Below the pieces are notes generated by a model. That model was given only the letters and a program-made list of their open reading frames with translations. It did no database searches and was not told the origin of the DNA. Position numbers and translations under genes: made by a program. A DNA stretch of 64,000 nucleotides from assembly GCF_010183535.1 (NCBI RefSeq), contig NC_071333.1, positions 12,088,587 to 12,152,586 of the forward strand, written 5' to 3'. This stretch comes from Caenorhabditis remanei (lineage: Eukaryota > Nematoda > Chromadorea > Rhabditida > Rhabditidae). The number at the start of each line of letters is the position of its first letter. Positions within the stretch are counted from its first letter, which is position 1. Positions 33,808-45,654 of this stretch are shown piece by piece.

Positions 33808-34265
33808 TCACACCTTAGGGTCTTTGACTTTCAGAATTTGCTGAAGGAGTACAGTAATCTTCATGCATTTTCTCTCACAATTCAAAAGTTGACTGAAATA
33901 CTTGAAGACCACTAATAACGTATATATTAATTTACCCGTAATACGTGTATATGAACCCCTGCTGTCATATATATTCCATCACTAAACAACAAATCTGTGT
34001 ACCATTGAAACGCCTCTTGAAAAGGTCACCACAGGATACCAAACGCATATTGTCACACTCACAGTGTTTGTTCGTGTAACCTCTTGTCAAAATTTGCAGT
34101 GTCTATTGTCTGAAAACTGCACTTTAGGAGACAAGCTTCATCGGCAGGAAGAACCGCCCGGAAATTGAAGTATCCGTTGTGGTTGTTGCACTTTTGAATA
34201 CGCTCTTCTAAGCGAAAATGTATACGCTTCTGATAGTTAGCACCGTTTTTGGTTGCGTCTTCCAT
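33808..34265 (-). CDS. Candidate small protein with paired cysteines
   Basis: Exons 34265-34063 and 33892-33808 (minus) join in phase through a good donor (CTGTGAGT) and acceptor (TATTTCAG) into 95 residues. Three cysteine sites stand out: EERIQKC, EACLLKC and NCERKC, the last two being C-x3-C pairs as in small helical disulfide proteins. No signal peptide is visible at this ATG, and an in-frame stop precedes it. I do not recognise the family. Support is composition and clean splicing only, so the gene is provisional. Confidence 0.4.
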
Positions 34266-34979
34266 CGAATCATCATTTTTGTTTTTACTTCGGTTTTGTG
34301 ATCTTCAGAAATACAGAAACACTAAAAATATAGACAAAAAACACGAAAAACAGCATGGTTTAAGATTGCCCATAGTTCTTTTCTTGTTGGCCTCATCTTT
34401 CCTTATTAGCTTAATGTTGAGCCAACCATAATCATCATTCTCTCTTCTTGTCGCTCTTTCTTTTTTTTTCTACTGTTTTCTGTTTGGATAGTCTATTTCG
34501 CAAACGGTGCCACTGCCACCAACCACGCAGTTTCTTATTCGTTCCTTTCAAATGAGAGAATCATCTGGAGATCTTCCTTTGTGCCCTCCTTCTCAATGTC
34601 ACCATCTGAACTGAATAACATTACACTCTTTTGCTCGAAACTCTGAATTCTCGGCCATTATCTCGAGAACGGAGCGGTTGATGTCCAGCCAATTGTTTTC
34701 GAATATATACTTGCATATGTTTTTGAATAAGTTTTGAAACACTTCTTTTTGCTGAGATTCTCGAAAACGCCACATCACTTATTGAATATGAGAACTGAGT
34801 CATACTAGAGTGTTTTCTCTCAAACTTACTCTTAAAAAATATTCTTAAGAAAAAATAAATTGGTCATCAGTAATTCATGCAACTTTTTTTGCCTCTTTTC
34901 CCATTTCAATTCTCGATTTCACTCTCAACTTGTCGCTTACCCGCGCAAACAGTATTACTATTCTAATTGCATTTCAGAG
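34266..34979. other. Upstream region of the RapGEF gene
   Basis: No gene supported. The right end is pyrimidine-rich and ends in ATTTCAG directly before AGATG of the RapGEF gene, a likely spliced-leader acceptor. Confidence 0.4.
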
Positions 34980-37900
34980 ATGTCAAAAGAAATTGACATT
35001 TCCATACGATACTTGGAGAATGTTCTTTCAACCAACAATTCCACTTTGATTCTCAGTAAGTTAAAACTTTCGAAAAGTTCCGGAAATAGTTTAGTTAATT
35101 TTCAGGTAGCACTGCTGCATTGCTTGAAGCTGTATCTAAGAATTGTAACACTACTGATGTAGAGCTTAAGGTTAGTAACATGTTCATTTTTACCTACAAG
35201 CCATTTGGTTTTCAGAGATCTCTAATTTCACTCTTACGAATAATCGACAAAAAATGTTTCCTGAACCAAGAAGTTGACGTCAACCAAATTAAATTTTCCC
35301 TTCAAGAAGTTGGAAAAGTAAGCATTGACACTATTCCCATCTTAATTTTTTCTAGTTACACAAAATGTATTTTTAGCTTTCTGTCAAATGTCCAAAATCA
35401 AGCCAGAAAGCAGCCCCTGATGTAAAAAAGAAACCAAATGCGGAGTTCCGGGACATGGAACCCATTCCAAATCCTGACGAAGAAAACATCGACAATCTTC
35501 TAAATCAGTTGAATTTGAAGTTTGTTCCCATCAATCACCAAATCTCAAAGATCTCCTCTCAATTTCAGAAAAGTGCCGAGTTTTGCTCCGGCTTTCCCTG
35601 ATATCAAAGATGACTCTGACGATGAAAACGGAGTAACCACTAAACAAAAAGAAGAGGAGAGAGCCGAGCAGCATGGGCAGAAGGTGAGGTGGATAAGTAG
35701 AGAAGAATAACATTTCTGATGACGTTATAGGTTTGTGAGGAAGAAGTTGTCAAGTTGCCAGATGGAAGAGAAATCCGAATGAAGAAGACTAAGACAGTAA
35801 ATGTAAAACAAACTTCTAAACACGTCACAATCTCTACTAAAAGTGCAAATATGCCGGAAGTAAGCAGAACGTTTATGAACGCCAGAAGAGGATTTGATGA
35901 GGATGAGGAAGAGGAGAATACTAACTTTGGATCCAGTAATCTTCGCAGTGACCCATTCGAACGTTTTCGATCTATGCTCAAAGATAAAGATGAGAAGACA
36001 GAAGCAGTTGAAGGGGAATCCGCTGAACCAGGAACACCTGGCTCGTCATCAAAGTCAAAAACTATTGAGAGAACAAGTGAAGTGTCACAAAAAGTGTCAG
36101 AGAAAAAAGAGAAGGATGGAAGACTACTGGCAGAACATGAAGCCTCGAAACTTGACAAGTCCAATTTGTTTGCCAAGCAAGTTGATACATACCAGGTGTG
36201 TTTTACACGAAAGAGAAACCGCTAGACGGGGGTTTGGAGTCTTTCGGTAAGATGGAATTTTACAATTGAAATGAAAAAGAGTAAACTACGGAACATCATT
36301 GATGGTGGGAGTATTAAGTCTTTTCAATTTCTTTGGTATTAGCTTTCTCGTCATTTTTATTGTTTCAGGGCACATCATTGATCGATCGTAAAGGTGAAGG
36401 AAGTTACGAAGAGAGCACACTGGTTCGGAATGCACTTCCTCGTGATTCTCAAGTGACAACACCTCCAAGAATGCACGTAGTGGAATACATGAAGGTGAGT
36501 GGTATCACGTCCTCCGGTTTCAGTTTCCAGTTGAACCTTCCACCCTAAACCTTGTCAATAAAAAATTCTGACGCAGCTTTGCATAATATTGTCTCTTCTC
36601 CGCGCTATTGTTTTTATATGTGGCGCTATGTTTTCCCATACTGAAATATGGTGCTCTCTTCGCTTCAAAAATCACTTTATACCCCTAGTACTGTACTATT
36701 TCTCTTTCGAATTTCAAAGTTTCTATCCGTTACAGATGTTTGGCGATGACAAGAAGAACAACGAGAATGAGTATCTCAAAGGTACCACCATCTCGTCCTA
36801 CGTCCGTCTCAATAGTAATTTAACGTGAGTGGTTGGCTAGCTCCTTTGATTCAAATAGAGATATCATTGTTTCAGAACTCACGAAGAACAATTCAAGAAG
36901 AAGATCCAGTTTGAGTTTAGTACAGCCGGTAAGCATATGGGAAATCAATGTAGCCGACTTCCACTTGGAGAATATAATTTTAATTAAGCATTGGGGAGTT
37001 ATAAGTTACACGAATGGTGTACATATAGTTTTGAGGATTTAGCAAGATTCAGTTTCTGAATAGCGATGTTCCTTAGAAAAATTCTGAAATACCGGCGTTC
37101 AAAAAGTAGGTTTTTATTTTTAAAATGGTACCAGAACCTTATAAACGACTAGTGAAAAAAGTATATTTAGAACGCTTGCACTGCATTATTTCCTTTGTCA
37201 ACAATCCCACGTAGCTGTATAATTAATCAGTTATTTCAATTTTTGTATTTCCCAAGGAATCGCATTTTCCCCAAAAACTGCAAGTTTTTTTTAGTTTCCC
37301 AGTAGCCAAAGTTTTATGCGCCATATTGTCAAACGCACTGTCATATAAAAGAAAAGCAACTCTCGTTAAAATTAGAAATGCAAATTGAACAAGAAAAAGA
37401 AAAAGAAAGAGATAGGAAGCGATCGTTACCATTCTAATAAGTTCCGACGAGACACGCGAATCAATCCAGTTCTGATGGAAAAGGTCTTGCGTAAACAGCC
37501 TTGTCATCTCACCTCGCAATCTCTGCGCTAATATGGCAAAATGCTTCTCTGATAACGAAATTCGCATCAATAATAGTTTTTTGTTCTGTCTACCATTTCG
37601 ACTGCGGTGAATTGAAAGCAGCAGTTCGATGATTATCATGGAGCTGCTCGATAATCCTGTCGCGCATTATCTACAAATCCTACCAGGTGCCTTGAATTTT
37701 TTCTCCGTAAGCAAATTTTCTAAGAGAACATATGAGCAAAACAGTTCGGGATGATAACTTCTTATAAATCAGAACGTCTAACAGATCTTGTTCAGTATTT
37801 TGGATATTCCCTTCTGATAACAAGAACTGATGAAATTTTATTGTACTATAACAATCCGAATAAAACTTCGAAGTGTGAAAGCTGGTATTATTTGTTTTTA

Positions 37901-40007
37901 AATTCATCCTATTTCCTTAATTTATTTTTTTCAGGGACCTCTTCAACTACTATCGATCTTGATAATCTGTCTGATTTGTTAAATCAGACAGACTTCAACT
38001 GTCTCCGACCACCAAACAAATTCTTGGAAGAAGACACCCCACGTGTAAGTGCTAGTCAGATATAATGTTTTTTAAAGTAGTGTTGTTTAGATTGTTGAGC
38101 TACCAAAGGCAATCGACTGGCAAAGAGAACCAACCAGTGTCCCACCGGAGAAAGATTTATTATTGGAGCATGATGCAGTAGACTATGTTATTTTTCGAGA
38201 AAAGGAAGGAAAAGTTTTAGAGGTTTGTTTATTCAGTCTGATAAGAAATTATTACTGTTTTCATTGTCCAACTTATACTATGTTCAGGTCCGTGGAGGTC
38301 CGAAAGATGCTCTGATCGTTTATGCCACACAATCTACGCATTCCAGTTTGCTTTACCAAGAGGCTTTCCTTATCACGTTCCGAACTTTTATCAGTGCATT
38401 GGAGCTAGTGAATAAGCTTATCAAAAGGTTGGTCATTGAACCGTCCTGTAAAGAAATTAAGCTAATTGGATCAATCAATTCCACATATTTTCACTTCAGA
38501 TATCTCTATATGTCACTTGCCAATGATTCTCAATCAGAGTCGATCGCTCGTCACACATTCTCAGTGATTGTCAGAATCATTGATGAGGTTACACAATATG
38601 AATTGGACTTTGATCTTATCACCTCTGTCACCTCATTTGTGTACCGACTGATTCATGATGGAAATTTTACATACTCTAGAATTCTTAGGTAACAAATGTT
38701 TGAAAAAAAAACAGATAAAATCATAAGATTCATATTTCAGAACCCGTTTATTGGACCGTATCAAAGATTCCTTCGACATTCAAACCGTTCTCGGAACCAA
38801 CTTGTGCAAACCAAAAAAGTTGGTTGACCGCTGACTAGTATAATAAGAGGAAGAACTATTTTCAGACCCCATGACCTATTTGATTTCAAGTCCGCAGACA
38901 TTGCGTGCCAGTTAACTTATATCGACTCTCAGCTTTACCATAGAATAGAATCCGCAGAATTACTCTGGTGGTCTCAAGAGCAAAATGAGAAAAAGAGCAA
39001 GAATCTAGTCAATTTTACCGAACAGTTCAATAACGCAAGTTGATAGGTTGTCTGACTCGAAATCATAATATCAATTGTTTCAGCTTTCGTTTTGGGTGCG
39101 CACATTAATTATTACACAATCCACTCAAAAAGAACGAGAAAGGCATATGATGAAGTTTGTAAAAATTATGAAGGTACTACTTTGCTAATATAATTCAACT
39201 TTTATTACACTTATGTTTTCAGCATCTCCGCGAAATGTGCAATTTCAACTCATACTTGGCAATTCTCAGTGCAATTATGTCTACTCCGTTGGCAAGATTG
39301 GAATGGGGCAAAAATATTAAAGATGCTCTCAAAGTATGTTTATATTGTTATGTAACACTAGAAAATCTAAACTTCAGGAACACACTACCGTCATGGACAC
39401 CTCACAATCGTATAAAAACTATAGAGCGTTGTTGCAAACCGCAAAGCCCCCATGTGTTCCATACATGTAAGTCGAATAGTCACGAAACCAATCCCTGATA
39501 TTACCTGGGATACTTGAAACTCATTCTTTGAAAATCAATTGACCCTGGCCGCATGCGTAGTGAATTATGAGGATTTCAATGTGAATGTCACACTTTGAAA
39601 CCGTCAATAACCCTCAATTTGCAGCGGAATTATCCTTCAAGACTTGACGTTCGTTCACGCCGGTAACCCAGACACGATTCCCACCGACCGATGCAACGGC
39701 GCCAAGAACATGATCAACTTCCTGAAACGTTGGAACCAGTTTGCCATTCTTGACAGCATCCGCAAACTAAAGAAATGGTAAGAAAAAAAGAAAGGAAAGA
39801 GGTCGTTGACTTGAGTACTCACTCCACTTATTCGTCATTCAAAAACCGATCACATAAACTGAATCATTCAGGAATTATGACATCAAAAAGAACGACATCA
39901 TAGTGCAGTACTTCAATGGCTTCAAAGACTGCGTCGACGAGGAACGTACCTGGCAACTATCTCACCAAATCAAGCCGTCCAACCGAAAACCCAAAACACA
40001 GTCATAA
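34980..40007 (+). CDS. Ras-family GEF, closest to C3G/RAPGEF1
   Basis: Twenty exons join in phase into 876 residues (exons 34980-35055, 35106-35170, 35216-35317, 35377-35519, 35569-35683, 35731-36195, 36369-36494, 36736-36824, 36876-36928, 37935-38044, 38091-38222, 38288-38427, 38500-38688, 38741-38818, 38866-39034, 39084-39173, 39223-39333, 39378-39466, 39625-39777, 39872-40007). Residues 1-480 are mostly charged and low in complexity. A REM (RasGEF-N) domain spans about 490-610 (LIVYATQSTHSSLLYQEAFL) and a CDC25-type catalytic domain about 627-860, with the hallmark FNNLSFWV and, later, ILQDLTFVHAGNPD. The family loads Ras or Rap GTPases with GTP. The Pro-rich Crk-binding region of vertebrate C3G is not obvious. 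The intron after exon 15 uses a GC donor. It converges on rga-6. Confidence 0.88.
37223..37639 (-). other. Candidate nested minus-strand gene inside a RapGEF intron
   Basis: The 1-kb intron 36929-37934 holds an unbroken 138-codon minus-strand frame, long for AT-rich intron DNA. The most hydrophobic part, roughly 37340-37430, is pyrimidine-rich, starts with GTAACG and ends with ATGACAG, so it is probably an intron rather than a membrane segment. The part before it (RLFTQDLFHQNWIDSRVSSE) is amphipathic and protein-like. A second frame just upstream starts MRDRIIEQLHDNHRTAAF. I could not settle the exon structure or the family. Confidence 0.3.
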
Positions 40008-40704
40008 TAATTTTCTGTCATTATTTTTCTTTACTTTCTTTCCACTTTCTTCTCTGGCTCTCTCCTTTCTCTCTTTCTCTTTCTTTCTCACCCATCTCTT
40101 CTTTTCTTCAAAACTAATAATAATGATAATAATAATATAAACAGTCATACAGTTTCATATTTATATCCATATAGTTCAAACAATAGGAAGAAAGCAGAAG
40201 ACGTACAAAAAATAGGACAATTTAGAATGCTTACCGGAGGGGATGACTTCAGGAAACATGACTTTTTCGTTGGTTTTAGAAATGGGAAACTAAATTCGTT
40301 TGGTTGGAGGAGAAGATGGGAAGAATAAACTGAAAACAATTCAAAAGGAATGATGTGACAAGAGAGAAAGTTACCATTAAGACAGACATTAATTTAAGAC
40401 CGAGATGATGAAATTCACAAAGAAGACATTTTAAGCGAAGAAAAAAACGATTGGGACGGATTTTTACAAGCAGAGTAGGAAATTGCATTTAACAGGGCGG
40501 TATGTGTTAATTTAAGCTTACAAAAAAGATAAAATGCATTGAAGTGCTTACTAGCATCAGTTCATACAAACCATGTGAGGTTCTACCATTATTTCAGTTA
40601 AAAGGAGAGAGTCTACTCATATTCAGGATTATAATAAAAGAAATCAAATTAATGCATCTAATGGTTGCTATTAAAGCGGAAGAAATGTGAATAGAATGGA
40701 GCAT
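40008..40704. other. Convergent 3' region between RapGEF and rga-6
   Basis: About 700 bp holding the 3' UTRs of both genes. The first 100 bp are a pyrimidine run (CTTT repeats). No gene seen. Confidence 0.45.
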
Positions 40705-43396
40705 TTACAAACGAGAGCTCTCATTAGAGAGGTCTTTTGGCTTGAGTGGAACAGGCGGCTTTGGTTTGCTGGATTGTGGCGGTGGTTGGACACTGCTTGG
40801 AACTGGAGCAGAAGTCGACGCTGACGTTGACGCCGAGGTAGACGGCATGTTTGATACAAAAGTCGTCACTGAAGTTGATGTAGATGGCTCTCCATTGATT
40901 GATACGAGTGTCCTGGAAAATAATCAGTTAGTTGTTACTGAAAATGCGTTGAAATATTACCTATTGTCGCCACCATCCATAACCAAAGAACCAGATGATG
41001 ACTCTTGTGAAGATGTTTGCGTCGTTGGCACGACACGAAGTGATCCTCCGATTGAGAGCATGCTAAGACGCTTACGTTCTGGGGCGACTGGTGCATCGGA
41101 AATTATATCCTCCATACTGGCAGTCATTGCTCTTGGAGCTGTCTGTGGTTCTGTTGGACGAGCTCCGACAGCGATATTGTAGCTGATTGGTCGCGATTTT
41201 GGTGTCTCCGCAAATGTTGAGCGGAACGACTGTAATTTCTTTTAGGGAGGTTTAGGGAGGCAACATGTTAAATAAAACTTCTTACTGGTGGTGGTGGACG
41301 ATTTGGACGATGCTCAGTGTTACTTCTCGAAAGAGAACCTCCATTGGATGAAGTTGGTGCTTGATCATCGGAGAAGTCATCTTCGTCAGCCAAATTAATA
41401 AGATCCCTGCTTGTGGAAGCAGCTTGTGAGGTACTTTGATGAGAGGTGCTCTGATGAGATGTGCTCTGAGTCGGTGGCGGCGGTGGAGCCTTCTCTTTTG
41501 GGCGGAATGAACGAGGACTGATTGATGACTGGGCACGTGTAAATGTAGGTGGAGAAGTGTCACTGAAAAAGATTGTTTAGATTGACAGATTTCTGATATT
41601 GTTAATATAAAACTCACAGCTTATCCAATGCACCAAAATTGAAGATACGACAACCGTTGCTGATCAAAAACTCTGTGAGCTTGACTCCGTGAGCATTCAA
41701 TCCATCAAATACCATACCAGTGATGGTTGGAGCAAAGACTATGGCAAGGTTGGAAGCGTTCATACTGAAAGACGATTGATTTAATTGTTTTCAAGGGTCT
41801 CTAAACTTACGAAGTTTCCTCTCTTCTTGTTTCAATCTCGCAGAGGAACTTCATGAGATATGTCAGATTTTGACGGTGTGCACGAGACATCTTCTTCAAA
41901 CAATTGTCAATGGCAGCGAAGCGGTCTTCTCCTTCCAGGCTGAAATATGTACATTTTTTGAGAAGAACCATTTAGGAAAATCAGTCTTACTTGACAGCTT
42001 CAACCCAATCATTCTGGAGCGACTCCATCGTCAGTGGGTCCGGTAGCTCTCTGAGATATGCTTTGAGTGTTGACGCGACGGCATGTGGGTCGTTGTGATA
42101 GTGTTTCTCGTCGTTCTGAACAAAGTTTAGTTAGTTTCTGAATAGAACCTAGAATGTCATTACCTCAAACTGTCCAGCATCAAGAGCAGCGCGGATACGT
42201 TTGACTTTGGATGCATTTCCACTGACACGGAAGATTCCTCTCTCGTTCATTCCATGTTGTTTAAGGAAATCGCAACATTTGGTGAGAACCACGGAAATTT
42301 TCTCTTGTTGAATCTTCAAATGCTCCTCAAGAGCTACGCCGAACACCGGACGTGGAAGTGCGGTTGCTAAAATGATTTGTTCATAACAGCCCCTCAAAAT
42401 TTGTAAATGCTCACCAATCTTCTCTTCAACCACTGGGATCAACTCGTCATACATATTCGCCATTGTTTTGAAATAGTCACGTTTCAAAATCATACTTGTC
42501 AACACATGCTGCAATTATCATGTTATCAGAGGAACTGATGAGTAATACCATACTTCGCTCATTTGCAACTCCTTGGAAACGGATGAAGAAAAAATGTCGG
42601 TGACAAGTGCATCTTTCATTCCTTCATATTTCATTTGAGTTGAATCGTAAATCTCTTGTTTACCCATAGTCTGCTCTTTCTCAGTATCTTTCTGAGCAAT
42701 TTCTAGATCTGAAATTCGTGGAAAATAGCTTTTCTTAAAAATAAAACGCTCAAAATCTTACCTGTGCTGCATAAATTTAATTTATCTTTCAATTTGTTCA
42801 AATTCTTCTCGTAGTCCACAAATGGTGCCAATTCTTCGTAAACTCGACGCTCCATGGCCATCTCTAATTTGACTTTTTCGTCGACTTCATTAAGCAGAAC
42901 AATGCCGTATTCATTGACAACGTCATGGAGACAACTTGTTCCATAGTATCCCAAATCGACAGATGCCTCTCGGAGTGTTTGTGCCATTGCAAGCTCCTCG
43001 ACTTTTTTCTGAAGAATTTCAGTTATTCAGGTGTAATTGCCGCTGTTTTAATGAGCTACCTTTCGTTTATCCACATTTTCCTCTTTGAAGCCTGTTTCGA
43101 GAGTTGATGCCAAGTCTTTGCGAAATGTTGACGCGAAGTTTGAGACCTGTAAACACATTTTTATAAACAATTCTTGTTAATAATAGGTCTGTGAACTACC
43201 TTTGAATTACGCAACATCAGATTATCGAATTGTTTGAGTTCCTCATCGGTGAATTTCTTGCTGTAATGAGTAATACGTAAATGCAAAACACATGCGAACG
43301 AGAGAACATCTGCAGATGACTAAAAAAAAAGTGAAAAATGAAAACTCACGTTTGAAGGCTGTGCTTCATCCGTCTGAAACGGTGACCGACCTCCAT
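40705..43396 (-). CDS. rga-6: BAR-RhoGAP protein (ARHGAP17/44 type)
   Basis: Thirteen exons (first 43396-43350, last 40912-40705, minus) join in phase into 682 residues. The N-terminal 240 residues form a long helical BAR domain (start MEVGHRFRRMKHSLQT), which binds curved membranes. The RhoGAP domain follows (about 265-460) and keeps the arginine finger in GIFRVSG and the conserved YLRELPDPL and NLAIVFAPT motifs, so it should speed GTP hydrolysis by Rho-family GTPases. The tail is Ser/Pro-rich, with PPPPP stretches and a good SH3 ligand near the end (KPKPPVPLKP), as in the vertebrate RICH/nadrin proteins that work at junctions and in endocytosis. The start sits five bases after TTTTTGCAG, a likely spliced-leader acceptor. 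The symbol rests on my memory of the C. elegans neighbourhood. Confidence 0.85.
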
Positions 43397-43677
43397 TCTA
43401 CCTGCAAAAAGCGGCAAATTAGAAAGTAAAAAATGAAGAGGCGAAACAAGTGTAGCACATCGAAAGCATGTCAATATACAAAGAGAGGTCTGCGCGTTAG
43501 TGTTCGCGTGCATTGAGAGAAGACACACTAGCAATAGAGACGCAGGAAAACCGTCCAAAAGAGCGCAATTGCACACCCGTCGGCTTTTTAGTGGGGGAGG
43601 GTGCAACGACCTTTCTATTGATTGTTACATTACTTGTTTTCACAGGAAAATCCAATAAAAATCTTGTTTTAGATGCG
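43397..43677. promoter_or_regulatory. Short divergent promoter between rga-6 and hst-6
   Basis: Only 281 bp separate the two start codons on opposite strands, so the genes probably share control elements. It contains TTGTTTTAG just before the hst-6 ATG, usable as a spliced-leader acceptor. Confidence 0.45.
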
Positions 43678-45654
43678 ATGAAAAAAATGGGAATGTGCTC
43701 TTTGCGAGGATGGAAAGGTGTTCTAGGCAGAAAATTGTTTGTTTTTGCTACAATCCTCTTCGTCGCATCAATTGTTTATTTTTATATAGGTGAGAAGCGA
43801 AATCGTGAAATCGGTTGATGCAGTATGGTTCGAACTAATTACAATTTCAGATTTTCCATTGAAAATAAGTAATCGAGTTCTAGAAAATGGATATCATCAA
43901 CACGAAGATGATGTTTATAATTATGAAGAAATTATTCAAAAGGAAGAAGGACAAGCTATAAGGTATTGATTTTTGAATTATTTGTTTTTTAATAAAAAGT
44001 TGCAGTTTCAACAAGTCTTCCAACGACGTGATCGTATTTGTCCACATCCAAAAAACCGCCGGAACTACTTTCGAAAAGTTTCTAGTACGCTACCAACAAA
44101 GTCTGCCATGCAAGTGTCAAGCGCACAAAAAGCGTTGCAATTGTGGGCGTAATGCCTCAAATGAGGTAGGTAATAGGCAGAAAGCAATTTGACTTTTAAA
44201 TGAAACTAAAAGTGTGTCATTGTTTGAGACGTGGCTGTTTTCCCGATATTCAACTGGATGGGTTTGTGGTCTTCACGCCGATTTCACTGAATTGGTTGTC
44301 AATAGTTGTGTTCAACGAGTTTTGGATAAGCAAGCAGGTAAAAGCAGTCGCAATTAGGATAGGGAAGAAGTTTTTGAGAAATTACCTTTTGTAATGTTAA
44401 AACCCCTTTCTTGTATTTAGACCATACATGAACAACATAAAAATAAAAGCACGAAGACGATACAAAAACTAAAAAACAGACAAGAGAAACAAACAATGAC
44501 TTACGAAACGACATCCGCTCTACGAAACTTCTAGGCTGTGTCGGGGGGCCTTGCGATCTACTTCGATCTGAATAAAACAACAAAAATTTTAAACATATAC
44601 TCTATCATGTCACATTTTTGTAAAAGTGAGAAATGGAAAGTTCCTCGGGAAGTCGGGAAATCGGTGTTCTATCAAATTTTCATTTTCATTGATTGGACAC
44701 ATCTCTAATGATAACAGAAGGGATACGTCAAAATATCTTTCTCTGTAGATATTCATCTTCTCTCACAGTGGCTTTAGCTTTGCGAATGCCTAGAGGAAAA
44801 GAGACAAAATCCAATTTCCGATTTCTGCGGGCGGAAGGACATAAAAAAGAGAATGATGATTTGCAGGTCATAAAAAGAGAAGAAACTACTTCTACACTAC
44901 ATTTCTACGCAACCCAACTGATCGATTCATATCGGAATTTCGGCATGTTCAAAGAGGCGCTACATGGATATCATCTAAGTATGATAAGCGATAATCGAAA
45001 GTTTATAACTTGTCAGAAGAAAAATCGCCCCATTTCCAGACATGTCTGTGATGGGAAACCCGCGTCAATCAACGACTTGCCAACATGTTTTGATCCGCGG
45101 ATCGGATGGGAAGGTGTATCATTAGAAGAGTTCATCTCTTGTCCGTACAACTTGGCATTCAACAGACAAACCAGAATGTTGTCCAATTTATCACTTGTTG
45201 GATGCTATGAACACTTGCGTAAACCATCTTATGAACAAGATAAAATAATGATGGAAAGTGCGAAGCAAAATCTGAGGCAAGTTTTTTACAGTGACCATTA
45301 TACTCAAGTAAAGAAGAGATAGCAAACACTAATTTCGCTCTTTTTCAGAAATATGGCGTTTTTCGGAATCAAAGAACGGATGGATGACAGTCAATTCTTT
45401 TTTGAGAACACATTTGATATGACGTAAGTGACACATGTCTTTTTTCAGTATATCTAATTCAGTAAGTTTTCAGATTCTCTCGAAAAATGTCAGTCTGGGG
45501 AAAAAGTAAATCCAATGACACAATACTAACGGATTCTCAACTCGCGCACATTCGAAACGTGAACAAGTTAGACTGGGAACTCTACGAATATGCAATCAAA
45601 CTTTTTGATGAGAGAGTCAGTCAGCTACGAAGGAAACGACGAATACGCCGTTGA
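43678..45654 (+). CDS. hst-6: Heparan sulfate 6-O-sulfotransferase
   Basis: Exons 43678-43789, 43851-43962, 44006-44165, 44229-44337, 44867-44978, 45040-45276, 45349-45423 and 45474-45654 give 365 residues. It is a type II Golgi membrane protein with a transmembrane anchor near residues 18-37 (LFVFATILFVASIVYFYI). The PAPS-binding loop is FVHIQKTAGTTFEKFL; conserved family blocks follow: ETWLFSRYSTGWVCGLHADF, FRHVQRGATW and FNRQTRMLSNLSLVGCYEHL. The enzyme adds sulfate from PAPS to the 6-O position of glucosamine in heparan sulfate. Two introns are odd: one ends in TTTGAG instead of TTTCAG (before 44229) and one begins with GC (after 45276). Both are fixed by protein similarity and phase. AATAAA at 45830. 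Confidence 0.94.
44299..44583 (-). other. Minus-strand open frame inside an hst-6 intron
   Basis: The 529-bp intron 44338-44866 holds most of a 94-codon minus-strand frame whose left end runs into hst-6 exon 4. A hydrophobic stretch in it coincides with a GTAAGT...TTTTTTAG segment of about 36 bp that reads like a minus-strand intron. It may be a remnant or a chance frame. Confidence 0.2.

Noticed and set aside
44693..45322. Single 209-codon exon for hst-6
   Set aside because: The first part is in the wrong frame: the conserved block FRHVQRGATW is read only if 44867-44978 is a separate exon in another frame.
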